Shown here piece by piece: positions 25,801 to 35,331 of a stretch of DNA of 64,000 nt. Position 1 is the first letter of the stretch. Every line of letters starts with the position of its first letter. The notes below the pieces were generated by a model that saw nothing but the letters and a program-made list of their open reading frames with translations, was not told the DNA's origin and did not search any database. Origin of the DNA: Nemertoderma westbladi (lineage: Eukaryota > Xenacoelomorpha > Nemertodermatida > Nemertodermatidae); the NCBI GenBank assembly GCA_032718475.1, contig JAUCBJ010005383.1, forward strand, positions 1-64,000. Direction: 5' to 3'. The translations under genes were made by a program, and so were the position numbers.

Positions 25801-28800
25801 GTCGTACTTCGAGGATAAAGGCACCAACAGATAAACACTGTCGTACTTCGAGGATAAAGGCACCAACAGATAAACACTGTCGTACTTCGAGGATAAAGGC
25901 ACCAACGGATAAACACTGTCATACTTCGAGGATAAAGGCACCAACAGATAAACACTGTCGTACTTCGAGGATAACGGCACCAACAGATAAACACTGTCGC
26001 ACTTCGAGAATAACGGCACCAACAGATAAACACTGTCGTACTTCGAGGATAACGGCACCAACAGATAAACACTGTCGTACTTCGAGGATAAAGGCACCAA
26101 CAGATAAACACTGTCGTACTTCGAGGATAAAGGCACCAACAGATAAACACTGTCGTACTTCGAGGATAACGGCACCAACAGATAAACACTGTCATACTTC
26201 GAGGATAAAGGCACCAACAGATAAACACTGTCGTACTTCGAGGATAAAGGCACCAACAGATAAACACTGTCGTACTTCGAGGATAACTGCACCAACAGAT
26301 AAACACTGTCGCACTTCGAGAATAACGGCACCAACAGATAAACACTGTCGTACTTCGAGGATAACGGCACCAACAGATAAACACTGTCGTACTTCGAGGA
26401 TAAAGGCACCAACAGATAAACACTGTCGTACTTCGAGGATAAAGGCACCAACAGATAAACACTGTCGTACTTCGAGGATAAAGGCACCAACAGATAAACA
26501 CTGTCGCACTTCGAGAATAACGGCACCAACAGATAAACACTGTCGTACTTCGAGGATAACGGCACCAACAGATAAACACTATCGTACTTCGAGAATAAAG
26601 GCACCAACAGATAAACACTGTCGTACTTCGAGGATAACGGCACAAACACTGTCGTACTTCGAGGATAACGGCACCAACAGATAAACACTGTCATACTTCG
26701 AGAATAACGGCACCAACAGATAAACACTGTCGTACTTCGAGGATAATGGCACCAACAGATAAACACTATCGTACTTCGAGAATAAAGGCACCAACAGATA
26801 AACACTGTCGTACTTCGAGGATAACGGCACCAACAGATAAACACTGTCGTACTTCGAGGATAAAGGCACCAACAGATAAACACTGTCGTACTTCGAGGAT
26901 AACGGCACCAACAGATAAACACTGTCGTACTTCGAGGATAAAGGCACCAACAGATAAACACTGTCGTACTTCGAGGATAACGGCACCAACAGATAAACAC
27001 TGTCGAACTTCGAGGATAAAGGCACCAACAGATAAACACTGTCGTACTTCGAGGATAAAGGCACCAACAGATAAACACTGTCGTACTTCGAGGATAATGG
27101 CACCAACAGATAAACACTGTCGTACTTCGAGGATAACGGCACCAACAGATAAACACTGTCGTACTTCGAGGATAAAGGCACCAACAGATAAACACTGTCG
27201 TACTTCGAGGATAAAGGCACCAACAGATAAACACTGTCGTACTTCGAGGATAAAGGCACCAACGGATAAACACTGTCATACTTCGAGGATAAAGGCACCA
27301 ACAGATAAACACTGTCGTACTTCGAGGATAACGGCACCAACAGATAAACACTGTCGCACTTCGAGAATAACGGCACCAACAGATAAACACTGTCGTACTT
27401 CGAGGATAACGGCACCAACAGATAAACACTGTCGTACTTCGAGGATAAAGGCACCAACGGATAAACACTGTCGTACTTCGAGGATAAAGGCACCAACAGA
27501 TAAACACTGTCGTACTTCGAGGATAACGGCACCAACAGATAAACACTGTCGTACTTCGAGGATAAAGGCACCAACAGATAAACACTGTCGTACTTCGAGG
27601 ATAAAGGCACCAACAGATAAACACTGTCGTACTTCGAGGATAACGGCACCAACAGATAAACACTGTCGCACTTCGAGAATAACGGCACCAACAGATAAAC
27701 ACTGTCGTACTTCGAGGATAACGGCACCAACAGATAAACACTGTCGTACTTCGAGGATAAAGGCACCAACAGATAAACACTGTCGTACTTCGAGGATAAA
27801 GGCACCAACAGATAAACACTGTCGTACTTCGAGGATAAAGGCACCAACAGATAAACACTGTCGCACTTCGAGAATAACGGCACCAACAGATAAACACTGT
27901 CGTACTTCGAGGATAACGGCACCAACAGATAAACACTATCGTACTTCGAGAATAAAGGCACCAACAGATAAACACTGTCGTACTTCGAGGATAACGGCAC
28001 AAACACTGTCGTACTTCGAGGATAACGGCACCAACAGATAAACACTGTCATACTTCGAGAATAACGGCACCAACAGATAAACACTGTCGTACTTCGAGGA
28101 CAATGGCACCAACAGATAAACACTATCGTACTTCGAGAATAAAGGCACCAACAGATAAACACTGTCGTACTTCGAGGATAACGGCACCAACAGATAAACA
28201 CTGTCGTACTTCGAGGATAAAGGCACCAACAGATAAACACTGTCGTACTTCGAGGATAACGGCACCAACAGATAAACACTGTCGTACTTCGAGGATAAAG
28301 GCACCAACAGATAAACACTGTCGTACTTCGAGGATAAAGGCACCAACAGATAAACACTGTCGTACTTCGAGGATAAAGGCACCAACAGATAAACACTGTC
28401 GTACTTCGAGGATAATGGCACCAACAGATAAACACTGTCGTACTTCGAGGATAACGGCACCAACAGATAAACACTGTCGTACTTCGAGGATAACGGCACC
28501 AACAGATAAACACTGTCGTACTTCAAGGATAACGGCACCAACAGATAAACACTGTCGTACTTCGAGGATAACGGCACCAACAGATAAACACTGTCGTACT
28601 TCGAGGATAAAGGCACCAACAGATAAACACTGTCGTACTTCGAGGATAACGGCACCAACAGATAAACACTGTCGAACTTCGAGGATAAAGGCACCAACAG
28701 ATAAACACTGTCGTACTTCGAGGATAAAGGCACCAACAGATAAACACTGTCGTACTTCGAGGATAATGGCACCAACAGATAAACACTGTCGTACTTCGAG

Positions 28801-29508
28801 GATAACGGCACCAACAGATAAACACTGTCGTACTTCGAGGATAAAGGCACCAACAGATAAACACTGTCGTACTTCGAGGATAAAGGCACCAACAGATAAA
28901 CACTGTCGTACTTCGAGGATAAAGGCACCAACGGATAAACACTGTCGTACTTCGAGGATAAAGGCACCAACAGATAAACACTGTCGTACTTCGAGGATAA
29001 CGGCACCAACAGATAAACACTGTCGCACTTCGAGAATAACGGCACCAACAGATAAACACTGTCGTACTTCGAGGATAACGGCACCAACAGATAAACACTG
29101 TCGTACTTCGAGGATAAAGGCACCAACGGATAAACACTGTCGTACTTCGAGGATAAAGGCACCAACAGATAAACACTGTCGTACTTCGAGGATAATGGCA
29201 CCAACAGATAAACACTGTCGTACTTCGAGGATAAAGGCACCAACAGATAAACACTGTCGTACTTCGAGGATAAAGGCACCAACAGATAAACACTGTCGTA
29301 CTTCGAGGATAACGGCACCAACAGATAAACACTGTCGCACTTCGAGAATAACGACACCAACAGATAAACACTGTCGTACTTCGGGGATAACGGCACCAAC
29401 AGATAAACACTGTCATACTTCGAGGATAAAGGCACCAACAGATAAACACTGTCGTACTTCGAGGATAACGGCACCAACAGATAAACACTGTCGTACTTCG
29501 AGGATAAC
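13846..29508. repeat. 39-bp satellite-like array, about 400 copies, 15.7 kb
   Basis: Unit of 39 bp: CGAGGATAACGGCACCAACA then GATAAACACTGTCGTACTT. Common variants are AAAGGC for AACGGC, GAGAAT for GAGGAT, and GTCGCACTT. About ten units carry a 5-bp insertion (GTACTTTACTTCGAGG; for example near 14580, 15530, 16035, 18710, 21680, 23783). Four lack 8 bp (GGCACAAACACTG at 22711, 24658, 26639, 27996). These markers show higher-order blocks of 1453, 2672, 2103 and 1357 bp. The unit is 13 codons long and free of stops in several frames, so the 200-1134 codon frames on both strands are not evidence of genes. Confidence 0.98.
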
Positions 29509-29990
29509 AATTGCTAAAAACAAATTGCACTTCCTCTTTTCCAATTGGATCTACACAAATCGTCCTTTTAAATGTCTTAAATCTTACCTATGGATTTAAG
29601 TTCTGTGGATTCTATTTCAATTCTTGATTATTATCGCTGGTTACTATTTTATTAAAAGAACAGGCTGTACATTCTATTCTGTTTAAAATCTTACAAATAA
29701 ACTCAACTACTATTACAGTAAGTAGTATGTTATGTTACAGCTGTAATTAGGATTAGGCTGCTGGTGGTAGTGGTGTTGGTAAGATTCTCTTCACATACTG
29801 CTGTATTGCATATGGGTTTTACCTTTACTATTGCATACAATTTTCGTTTACTGAACTTTTACTTACCTTGTTGGTGTATCCTTCTTTGTTTTGTTTAATC
29901 AGTGGATGGCTTGCTTTCCATGGTGTTCTCTAACCAATGCAGTTCGTATGGCGCTGTAGAATTTCCTGTTATATACAGTGAGTGAATATA
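29509..29990. promoter_or_regulatory. 5' flank of the DRAM-family gene
   Basis: Only 482 bp separate the end of the 39-bp array from the first coding ATG. A pyrimidine-rich stretch followed by ATATACAG at 29970-29978 could be a splice acceptor just before the start codon, implying a 5' UTR exon. No TATA box is clear. Confidence 0.35.
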
Positions 29991-30410
29991 ATGGGAAGTG
30001 TGTTTGGCACATTTGTCATATCAAAGAAGATTGAAGACACTAATGATGACGACATAGAAAATATATATGACGTCACGAAACCAACGCTGGCAGACACAGA
30101 TGATTCTTCTATTTCGGGTGATCTAAAAGGACGGCGACGCCTAGGTCTAGTATACCTACCAATCAGTGTGTTTGCGGAAGGTGTTCTAGTTGGCGTGATC
30201 CCATACACCATAGCTGTCTCCAACGACCATGTAACACCTCTCTGGCCCTTCGTCAGCGGTGTCGGAGCTCAGTTGCCGGAGAGCGCGGTATTCGGAACGC
30301 TATTGGCCATATCGGCTGTATTGTTAGTCACTACTGGTTGGGTTCGATATAAACAAATCTTATTAGATTACCACATAAACTTATCCAACACACAACGTTT
30401 CATTAATAAA
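29991..30410 (+). CDS. DRAM-family gene, exon 1
   Basis: Begins ATGGGAAGTGTG and ends at ATTAATAAA followed by GTGAGA. It encodes the acidic N-terminus, helix 1, the conserved loop with PY and LPES, and helix 2. Confidence 0.85.
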
Positions 30411-31354
30411 GTGAGATTTTACATATTATTATTATTAATATTAATTTAATATTCGTAATGAATTGAGATAAACTTCTCCACACATTTGAGAGGAAACTTA
30501 CAATAATAGCGGTTACCAAAAACTAAGTAATAAGTCAAAACTAAATGATTACTTTCTACAATACTATAAGCAATTGTATTTTAAGAATATCTCAGGCATT
30601 TCTCGTTCCGTAAAATTGAAAAATGGTTTTCAAATTCGGAATAAAATGTAGTTGATGACGTTATAATTATATTTTACTCAACTTAAAAATATAGCCGTCG
30701 CCAGTAAGGTAAGTATTATTAAATATACATTTTTTAACTTCTATGTCGTATTAAATCGAAAAATGATAAATCATGCATTTAGATGACACTTTCTTTTAAT
30801 AGCCGGTATAAATTTCAATTTCCGAATAACATTATTACATACTGTAAGTCATAATCTAGCACGTTTTTTTTATAAAAGTTTAATATATGAATTATATTTC
30901 ATCCGTTTTTTTAACTTTACAGAGCGCACTGATTTTATCAATATTAATGGGGATGGGTTCAATTCTTGTTGCTGCATTCCCAACTTCCAGCACACCCGCG
31001 ATGCACACATTCGGAGCCGTGTTATTGTCCATTGTTAGTGTCATGAACGGCGGCATTCAGACTGTCGGGTTGCCTTCTCCGAACCGGGCTACAACTATTG
31101 TGCGAGTGGCAATAACCTTCATCTATACACTAGCTGGCTTATTGACCGTTTTGTTTACGATATTGTCATTGGGGATTTTGAATGACTGGAACAATGGAAC
31201 CGACCCGCTGCTATGGCAACGAGACTGGCCTGGTTATACAGAACATGTGACTGCAGCAGTAGCTGAGTGGATATTCGCACTCGGTGTGCTTTCGTTTTGG
31301 TTAACATTTGCACCAGAATTTAATAAAATTCACATTGAATATTTTCGGTCTTGA
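29991..31354 (+). CDS. DRAM/TMEM150 (Frag1/DRAM/Sfk1) family membrane protein, two exons
   Basis: Exon 1 (29991-30410, 140 codons) and exon 2 (30923-31354, 143 codons plus TAG-free end at TGA) join in phase 0 across a 512-bp GT-AG intron, giving 283 residues. Six hydrophobic segments fit the family: about 51-72, 98-119, 141-160, 167-187, 199-224 and 247-270. Family signatures are VIPYTIAVS, QLPESAVFG and WVRYKQ after the first two helices, and EHVTAAVAEWIFALG with WLTFAPEF in the last. DRAM proteins are lysosomal or endomembrane proteins linked to autophagy; TMEM150 members act at the plasma membrane. The acidic 50-residue N-terminus (DTNDDDIENIYD) is longer than I expect. I cannot separate DRAM2 from TMEM150. 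ATG 29991 is preferred over an upstream GTG. Confidence 0.85.
30923..31354 (+). CDS. DRAM-family gene, exon 2
   Basis: Preceded by TTTTTTAACTTTACAG, a strong acceptor. It continues in phase 0 with SALILSILMG and encodes helices 3-6. The last residues are HIEYFRS. Confidence 0.85.
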   Translation, partial: SALILSILMGMGSILVAAFPTSSTPAMHTFGAVLLSIVSVMNGGIQTVGLPSPNRATTIVRVAITFIYTLAGLLTVLFTILSLGILNDWNNGTDPLLWQRDWPGYTEHVTAAVAEWIFALGVLSFWLTFAPEFNKIHIEYFRS

Positions 31355-31504
31355 AGAAATATATGAAACTGACCAAGGAGTTTCCTATAATCATGGTGGT
31401 GGTTTGTTGCTTCCAAAATACATGATGTGAAAAATACAATAGCCGAGATATGTCTATTCGAAAGTTGCATGTTTGTTTCCTCTGTATACCATTTTATGAT
31501 ATTT

Positions 31505-31510
31505 AATAAA
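31505..31510 (+). promoter_or_regulatory. AATAAA poly(A) signal candidate of the DRAM-family gene
   Basis: AATAAA lies 151 bp after the stop codon, in a position typical for a 3' UTR end. A second candidate occurs near 31753. Confidence 0.4.
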
Positions 31511-31866
31511 TGCTCCATATTCTGGAACATTTGGTTTGCATTATATGTAGCTGGGCAACTAACAACAACCTATAATAATAATACTAGTATATGGATATTC
31601 ATACAAAAATGTTCTAGAACTTTATTAAATCGCCTGCAGCGGAAGCAAATATACATGCAACATTCGAATTCCCATATCTCAGCTAATTCCTAACCAAATT
31701 CAAATGGTTTTACAAATTTGGAATGCTGCATGGCCAGCTTTCCATCACTATAATAAAGTTGAAGAATAACTGCAGTACGACTGGTGCAATATCCACGGTG
31801 GCAACTTTAACACGCTTGGAGCTAGCTAAAGAATGAAAACGAAAATAAAAATTCTAACTCATCCAG

Positions 31867-31894
31867 TCACACCACCCCCCCCCCCCCCCCCCCC
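31867..31894. repeat. Long C homopolymer
   Basis: Run of more than 25 C just upstream of a LINE tail remnant and the G/C-rich element. Confidence 0.85.
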
Positions 31895-31932
31895 CCATCA
31901 TAACAGTTCGTATTAACCGTATTAACCTGTCT

Positions 31933-31978
31933 GTACTATACTACTACTACGATTGGCATACTGCATTGCAGCTACATT
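31933..31978 (-). mobile_element. LINE 3' tail remnant
   Basis: ACTACTACTACGATTGGCAT and CTGCATTGCAGCTACATT match the 3' end of the LINE at 40427-41648, where the same words lie beside the (TAG)n tail. This is a 5'-truncated insertion of a few tens of bases, sense on the minus strand. Confidence 0.6.
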
Positions 31979-31996
31979 ATATATATTACGGTGTTC

Positions 31997-32966
31997 GGAC
32001 ACTTCCCCCCCCCGGACAGTTCCCCCACGGACAGTTCCCCCCCCCCCCCCCCCCCCCGCTCAAGTAGGACACTTCCCCCCGGACACTTCCCCCCAGACAC
32101 CCCCCCCCCCCGGACACTTCCCCCCCAGACACTCCCCCCCCCCCCCGACTGTTCTTAACTTTGCACATTCGTATTTTTCATTTTGTAAGGTAAACGGACC
32201 GCTTGTATCCAGACAAGTTGTATCCAATTTTCCTTTCGTAGCTCAGAAAGTGATCTTTTGCATCCCGATTTTACATTTTGTATCCAAGTTTTATTTATGG
32301 GTTTTATGAATGCAATTACATCGTATTGTTTGCTAATCTTTAAACAATTAATTAGATGACCTATAAATTCCATCCCCCGAATGATATACTGTTTTTATTA
32401 ACTATAGAATTATAACAATTAATTGTTTTAATTATAGGTATTATTATGTAATAGACTTCTTCAAATTGTAGCAGATGGGGATGAATATTATTGTTGCAAT
32501 CAAAATTATACCTCTCCAGGGTAAAATCGACATGCGTCGACCTGTATTCTGTGTTCAGCATTACTTATTGATATACATATTACTTGGGGGCGGCATCCCC
32601 CAAGAAAAGAAGCGGGGGTTTGGGGGCGGCAGCCCCCAAGAAAAGAAGCGGGGGTTTGGGGGCGGCAGCCCCCAAGAAAAGAAGCAGGGGTTTGGGGGCG
32701 GTAGCCCCCAACAAAAGAAAAACAAACAAAATTTGACTATAAAAATGTTTCTCTTATAATTTTGAAAAAACTTGTCTAGATACAACTTGTCCTGTAAAGA
32801 TCTTTAACTTTTGTTTATTGCTTTGATGCACCTGGGGGGGGGGGGAGTGTCCGGGGGGCAAGTGTCCGGGGGAGTGTCCGGGGGGGGAAGTGTCCTACTT
32901 GGGCGGGGGGGGGGGGGAAGTGTCCGGGGGGGGGGGGGGGGGGAACTGTCCGGGGGGGAAGTGTCC
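31997..32966. mobile_element. G/C-rich inverted-repeat element, about 970 bp
   Basis: The left arm (31997-32150) is GGACACTTCCCCCC-type sequence. The right arm (32827-32966) is its inverse, ending GGGGAAGTGTCC. The word AAGTAGGACACTTCC on the left pairs with GGAAGTGTCCTACTT on the right. A second, inner inverted pair contains ACAAGTTGTATC (about 32208 and 32768). No transposase is present, so it would be non-autonomous. Boundaries are approximate because of homopolymers. Confidence 0.6.
32585..32718. repeat. 36-bp hairpin-unit minisatellite, 4 copies
   Basis: Units contain GGGGGCGGCAGCCCCC, an inverted repeat with a GGCA loop, followed by AAGAAAAGAAGCGGGGGTTT. It lies inside the G/C-rich element. 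Frames on both strands are low-complexity. Confidence 0.85.
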
Positions 32967-33217
32967 TAGATCCATATATTACATATAAATTAATCATTTA
33001 TAGGAAGGGATCTAGGGGTCTTAACCTCGAATGATAAGTTTATTTTACCGAAAATAACTTATCTTTTATTGGCGCAATTGTATGACTAATCCCATCAGAT
33101 GCCTACTTTTTAACCGGGTAGTGTACAAATTTAGGAATCGCGTAATTTTTATTGAAATTAATATCTCATATCTCTCCAAACCACGTACGCGTTTCGAACT
33201 TACTGTGTCTCTTCAGC

Positions 33218-33292
33218 GTGGTTTGGGATTCGAACCTGGGACCTGGAGGTGGAAGCCGAGACTACAACCACTAGGCCACAGGTTCTTGAGAT
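33218..33292 (-). mobile_element. tRNA-derived SINE head or tRNA pseudogene
   Basis: On the minus strand TGGCCTAGTGG resembles an A box, and GGTTCGAATCCC is a perfect B box at the usual spacing. The acceptor arms do not pair, so I do not call a functional tRNA. It lies against the 3' end of the LINE fragment at 33372. Confidence 0.55.
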
Positions 33293-33371
33293 ATGGAGTA
33301 TTAATTTCAAAGCCAGCAGCCATTTTTATTAGCCCCTGATTTTTGATTATTGATAGTAACAATGTGTTGGC

Positions 33372-34020
33372 AAGCTGTAGATGCAGTGCCGGCTTGTCGA
33401 CAAAATTGCGCCGCCACAACTCCCTATCACCCATGACATTTGCTAGATCATCTGCATCTTCAAGGCCAGTGTCCTTTAAGATGCGTCTCAAGAAAGTCAT
33501 GGGCTGTCCACCATGCTTATTCACTCCATGAGGCTGCCAAAGTACAAGATTATGCACTGGCTGGTCCTCACGGCGAAAGCAATGTCCTGTAAAGTGGATG
33601 CGGTTCCGTTCAAGTGCCAAGCTAGGGGAGACTAATGAAACACCTCCAATGTTGTATAGTGTCTGATTGGAGATGTGTGCATTGTACTTGACACAATGAA
33701 CCCGGCGTAGCATTCTTGTGAAAGTGCCATCCAGAGATTTGGTATCCTCTGCAGTTAGAGCCCAGCATGGACTCCCATGCCATATAAGAGTACTGGTACT
33801 ATTGCTGCCATAAATACTCGAACCTTAAGGTTCCGTTTTATTGTATCCAAATCCCAATTCTGGACAAACTATTTAACGCAGCCCATGCCTTCCCCTTACG
33901 TATCCGAAGGTCTTCAACTGACTTTCTGATCCATGATCCCAGGTAGCAGAAGTCATCCACCTGCTCAAGCAAGCCGTCCATAGCGCTTATGCCCTTACGA
34001 TAAGACATTTCTTGAGGGCT
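33372..34020 (-). mobile_element. LINE fragment A (C-terminal RT region)
   Basis: Minus-strand sequence encodes the same C-terminal region as the LINE at 40427-41648. It includes MLRRVHCVKYNAHISNQT, DQPVHNLVLWQPHG and RRNFVDKPA. The frame is broken near 33830 and the element is 5'-truncated near 34020. The tail is degenerate. It is older than the 40.4-kb copy. Confidence 0.8.
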
Positions 34021-34100
34021 CAACTATACGTCTGTACTATACTATATGCTAAGGTCTCAGGTAGCTATTAGGACATTCATTACAGGTCGGATTTCATAGC

Positions 34101-34520
34101 CCAGGTCGGAGTAGGAGGCCAGGTCGGAGCCCAGGTCGGAGTAGGGCTGGTCGGAGTAGGGCTGGTCGGAGAAGGGCTGGTCGGAGTAGGGCTGGTCGGA
34201 GTAGGGCTGGTCGGAGTAGGGCTGGTCGGAGTAGGGCTGGTCGAAGTAGGGCTGGTCGGAGTAGGGCTGGTCGGAGTAGGGCTGGTCGGAGTAGGGCTGG
34301 TCGGAGTAGGACTGGTCGGAGTAGGGCTGGTTGGAGTAGGGCTGGTCGGAGTAGGGCTGGTCGGAGTAGGGCTGGTCGAAGTAGGGCTGGTCAGAGTAGG
34401 GCTGGTCGGAGTAGGGCTGGTCGAAGTAGGGCTGGTCGGAGTAGGGCTGGTCGGAGTAGGGCTCCGGTCTCGGGCTCCGGCTCCTACTCCGGTCGGAGTA
34501 GGGCTGGTCGGAGCCCGGCT
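34101..34520. repeat. 15-bp minisatellite, about 27 copies
   Basis: Unit GTCGGAGTAGGGCTG, with occasional GTCGAAG and GTTGGAG variants and irregular ends. It sits just beyond the 3' end of the codanin-1 exon at 34675. Confidence 0.93.
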
Positions 34521-34674
34521 GGACTTTGAAACTCTATTTGAGCTTCCAAGCCAAGATGATATGCGAAATAGGCATAAAGCGTATTATATTCGTAAAGAAA
34601 AAACAGAGTAGTTGGCCATGATCAATCAAGGTCTATCATATTATATTGAGATATATTATATACTTACAGAAAAA

Positions 34675-35331
34675 TCATATTGTACTTAGAGTTATAAGAA
34701 TAATTCTAAAAATATAAAGACACTTAATAATATTAGTAGATGAATAAACATCAATCAGCTTTAGAGTTATCTCAAAGGGAAACGTAGTACATAAATCCCA
34801 TTTAAAAACATTGAAAAATTCTCTGTAACTACACAAAACCTTTTGTGTCTGATCTACAGGCTTAGGGAACACGATAATTAGAGGCAACGTGTTGCTAACA
34901 AAATTACAGAGATGCTTCGTAATAGCCGAGGTAAAGTAATGTGGTGATCTCTCTCGACACAGTATAGAATCATTTAATACTCCTACGATATCAGCTAGGT
35001 TGACATCATGCTTATCTAATGCAGTCTCGGTTAAATCCTTTACGCGGTGTAGTATTTTGGACGGGAAGGATTGTGATTGGTTGACAGTTAATTGGTATGG
35101 TGAGATTTCACTTGGATTTGACTTTGTAGTAGAGTCGTCATTGTTTATAATGGTTTCTGATTGGTTGACAGTTAATTTGTATGGTGAGTTTTTACATCGA
35201 TTTGACTTTGTGTTTGAGGCATCTATGACCGTCTCTGAATTGTCGATAGTAAATTTGGATTGGTTTTCTTGAAGTAATTGGGATACACGGTGGATCCAGT
35301 GTTCCCATCGCTCGGTTTTGTGATATCTCCA
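34675..35331 (-). CDS. CDAN1: CDAN1 3' exon in window
   Basis: On the minus strand an open frame runs from about 35331 (after an in-frame TGA at 35334-35332) to TGA at 34677-34675. It encodes KTERWEHWIHRVSQLL, a low-complexity Asn/Ser/Thr stretch, then FPSKILHRVKDLTETAL and LCNFVSNTLPLIIVFPKP, which fit the codanin-1 C-terminal region. The 5' boundary is unresolved. The best acceptor (TTTTTTAG at 35342) reads into the TGA, and a phase-0 start at 35310 has a weak acceptor. A 78-bp internal duplication lies at about 35082-35235. The stop falls just before a strong donor at 34667 (see findings). Confidence 0.6.
   Translation of the reverse strand, partial: WRYHKTERWEHWIHRVSQLLQENQSKFTIDNSETVIDASNTKSNRCKNSPYKLTVNQSETIINNDDSTTKSNPSEISPYQLTVNQSQSFPSKILHRVKDLTETALDKHDVNLADIVGVLNDSILCRERSPHYFTSAITKHLCNFVSNTLPLIIVFPKPVDQTQKVLCSYREFFNVFKWDLCTTFPFEITLKLIDVYSSTNIIKCLYIFRIILITLSTI

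Noticed and set aside
13846-29508. CRISPR array
   Set aside because: Units are contiguous with no spacers between them, and the context is an animal genome.
33218-33292. Functional tRNA gene on the minus strand
   Set aside because: A and B boxes are present, but the acceptor stem does not pair, and the sequence abuts a LINE end, as SINEs do.
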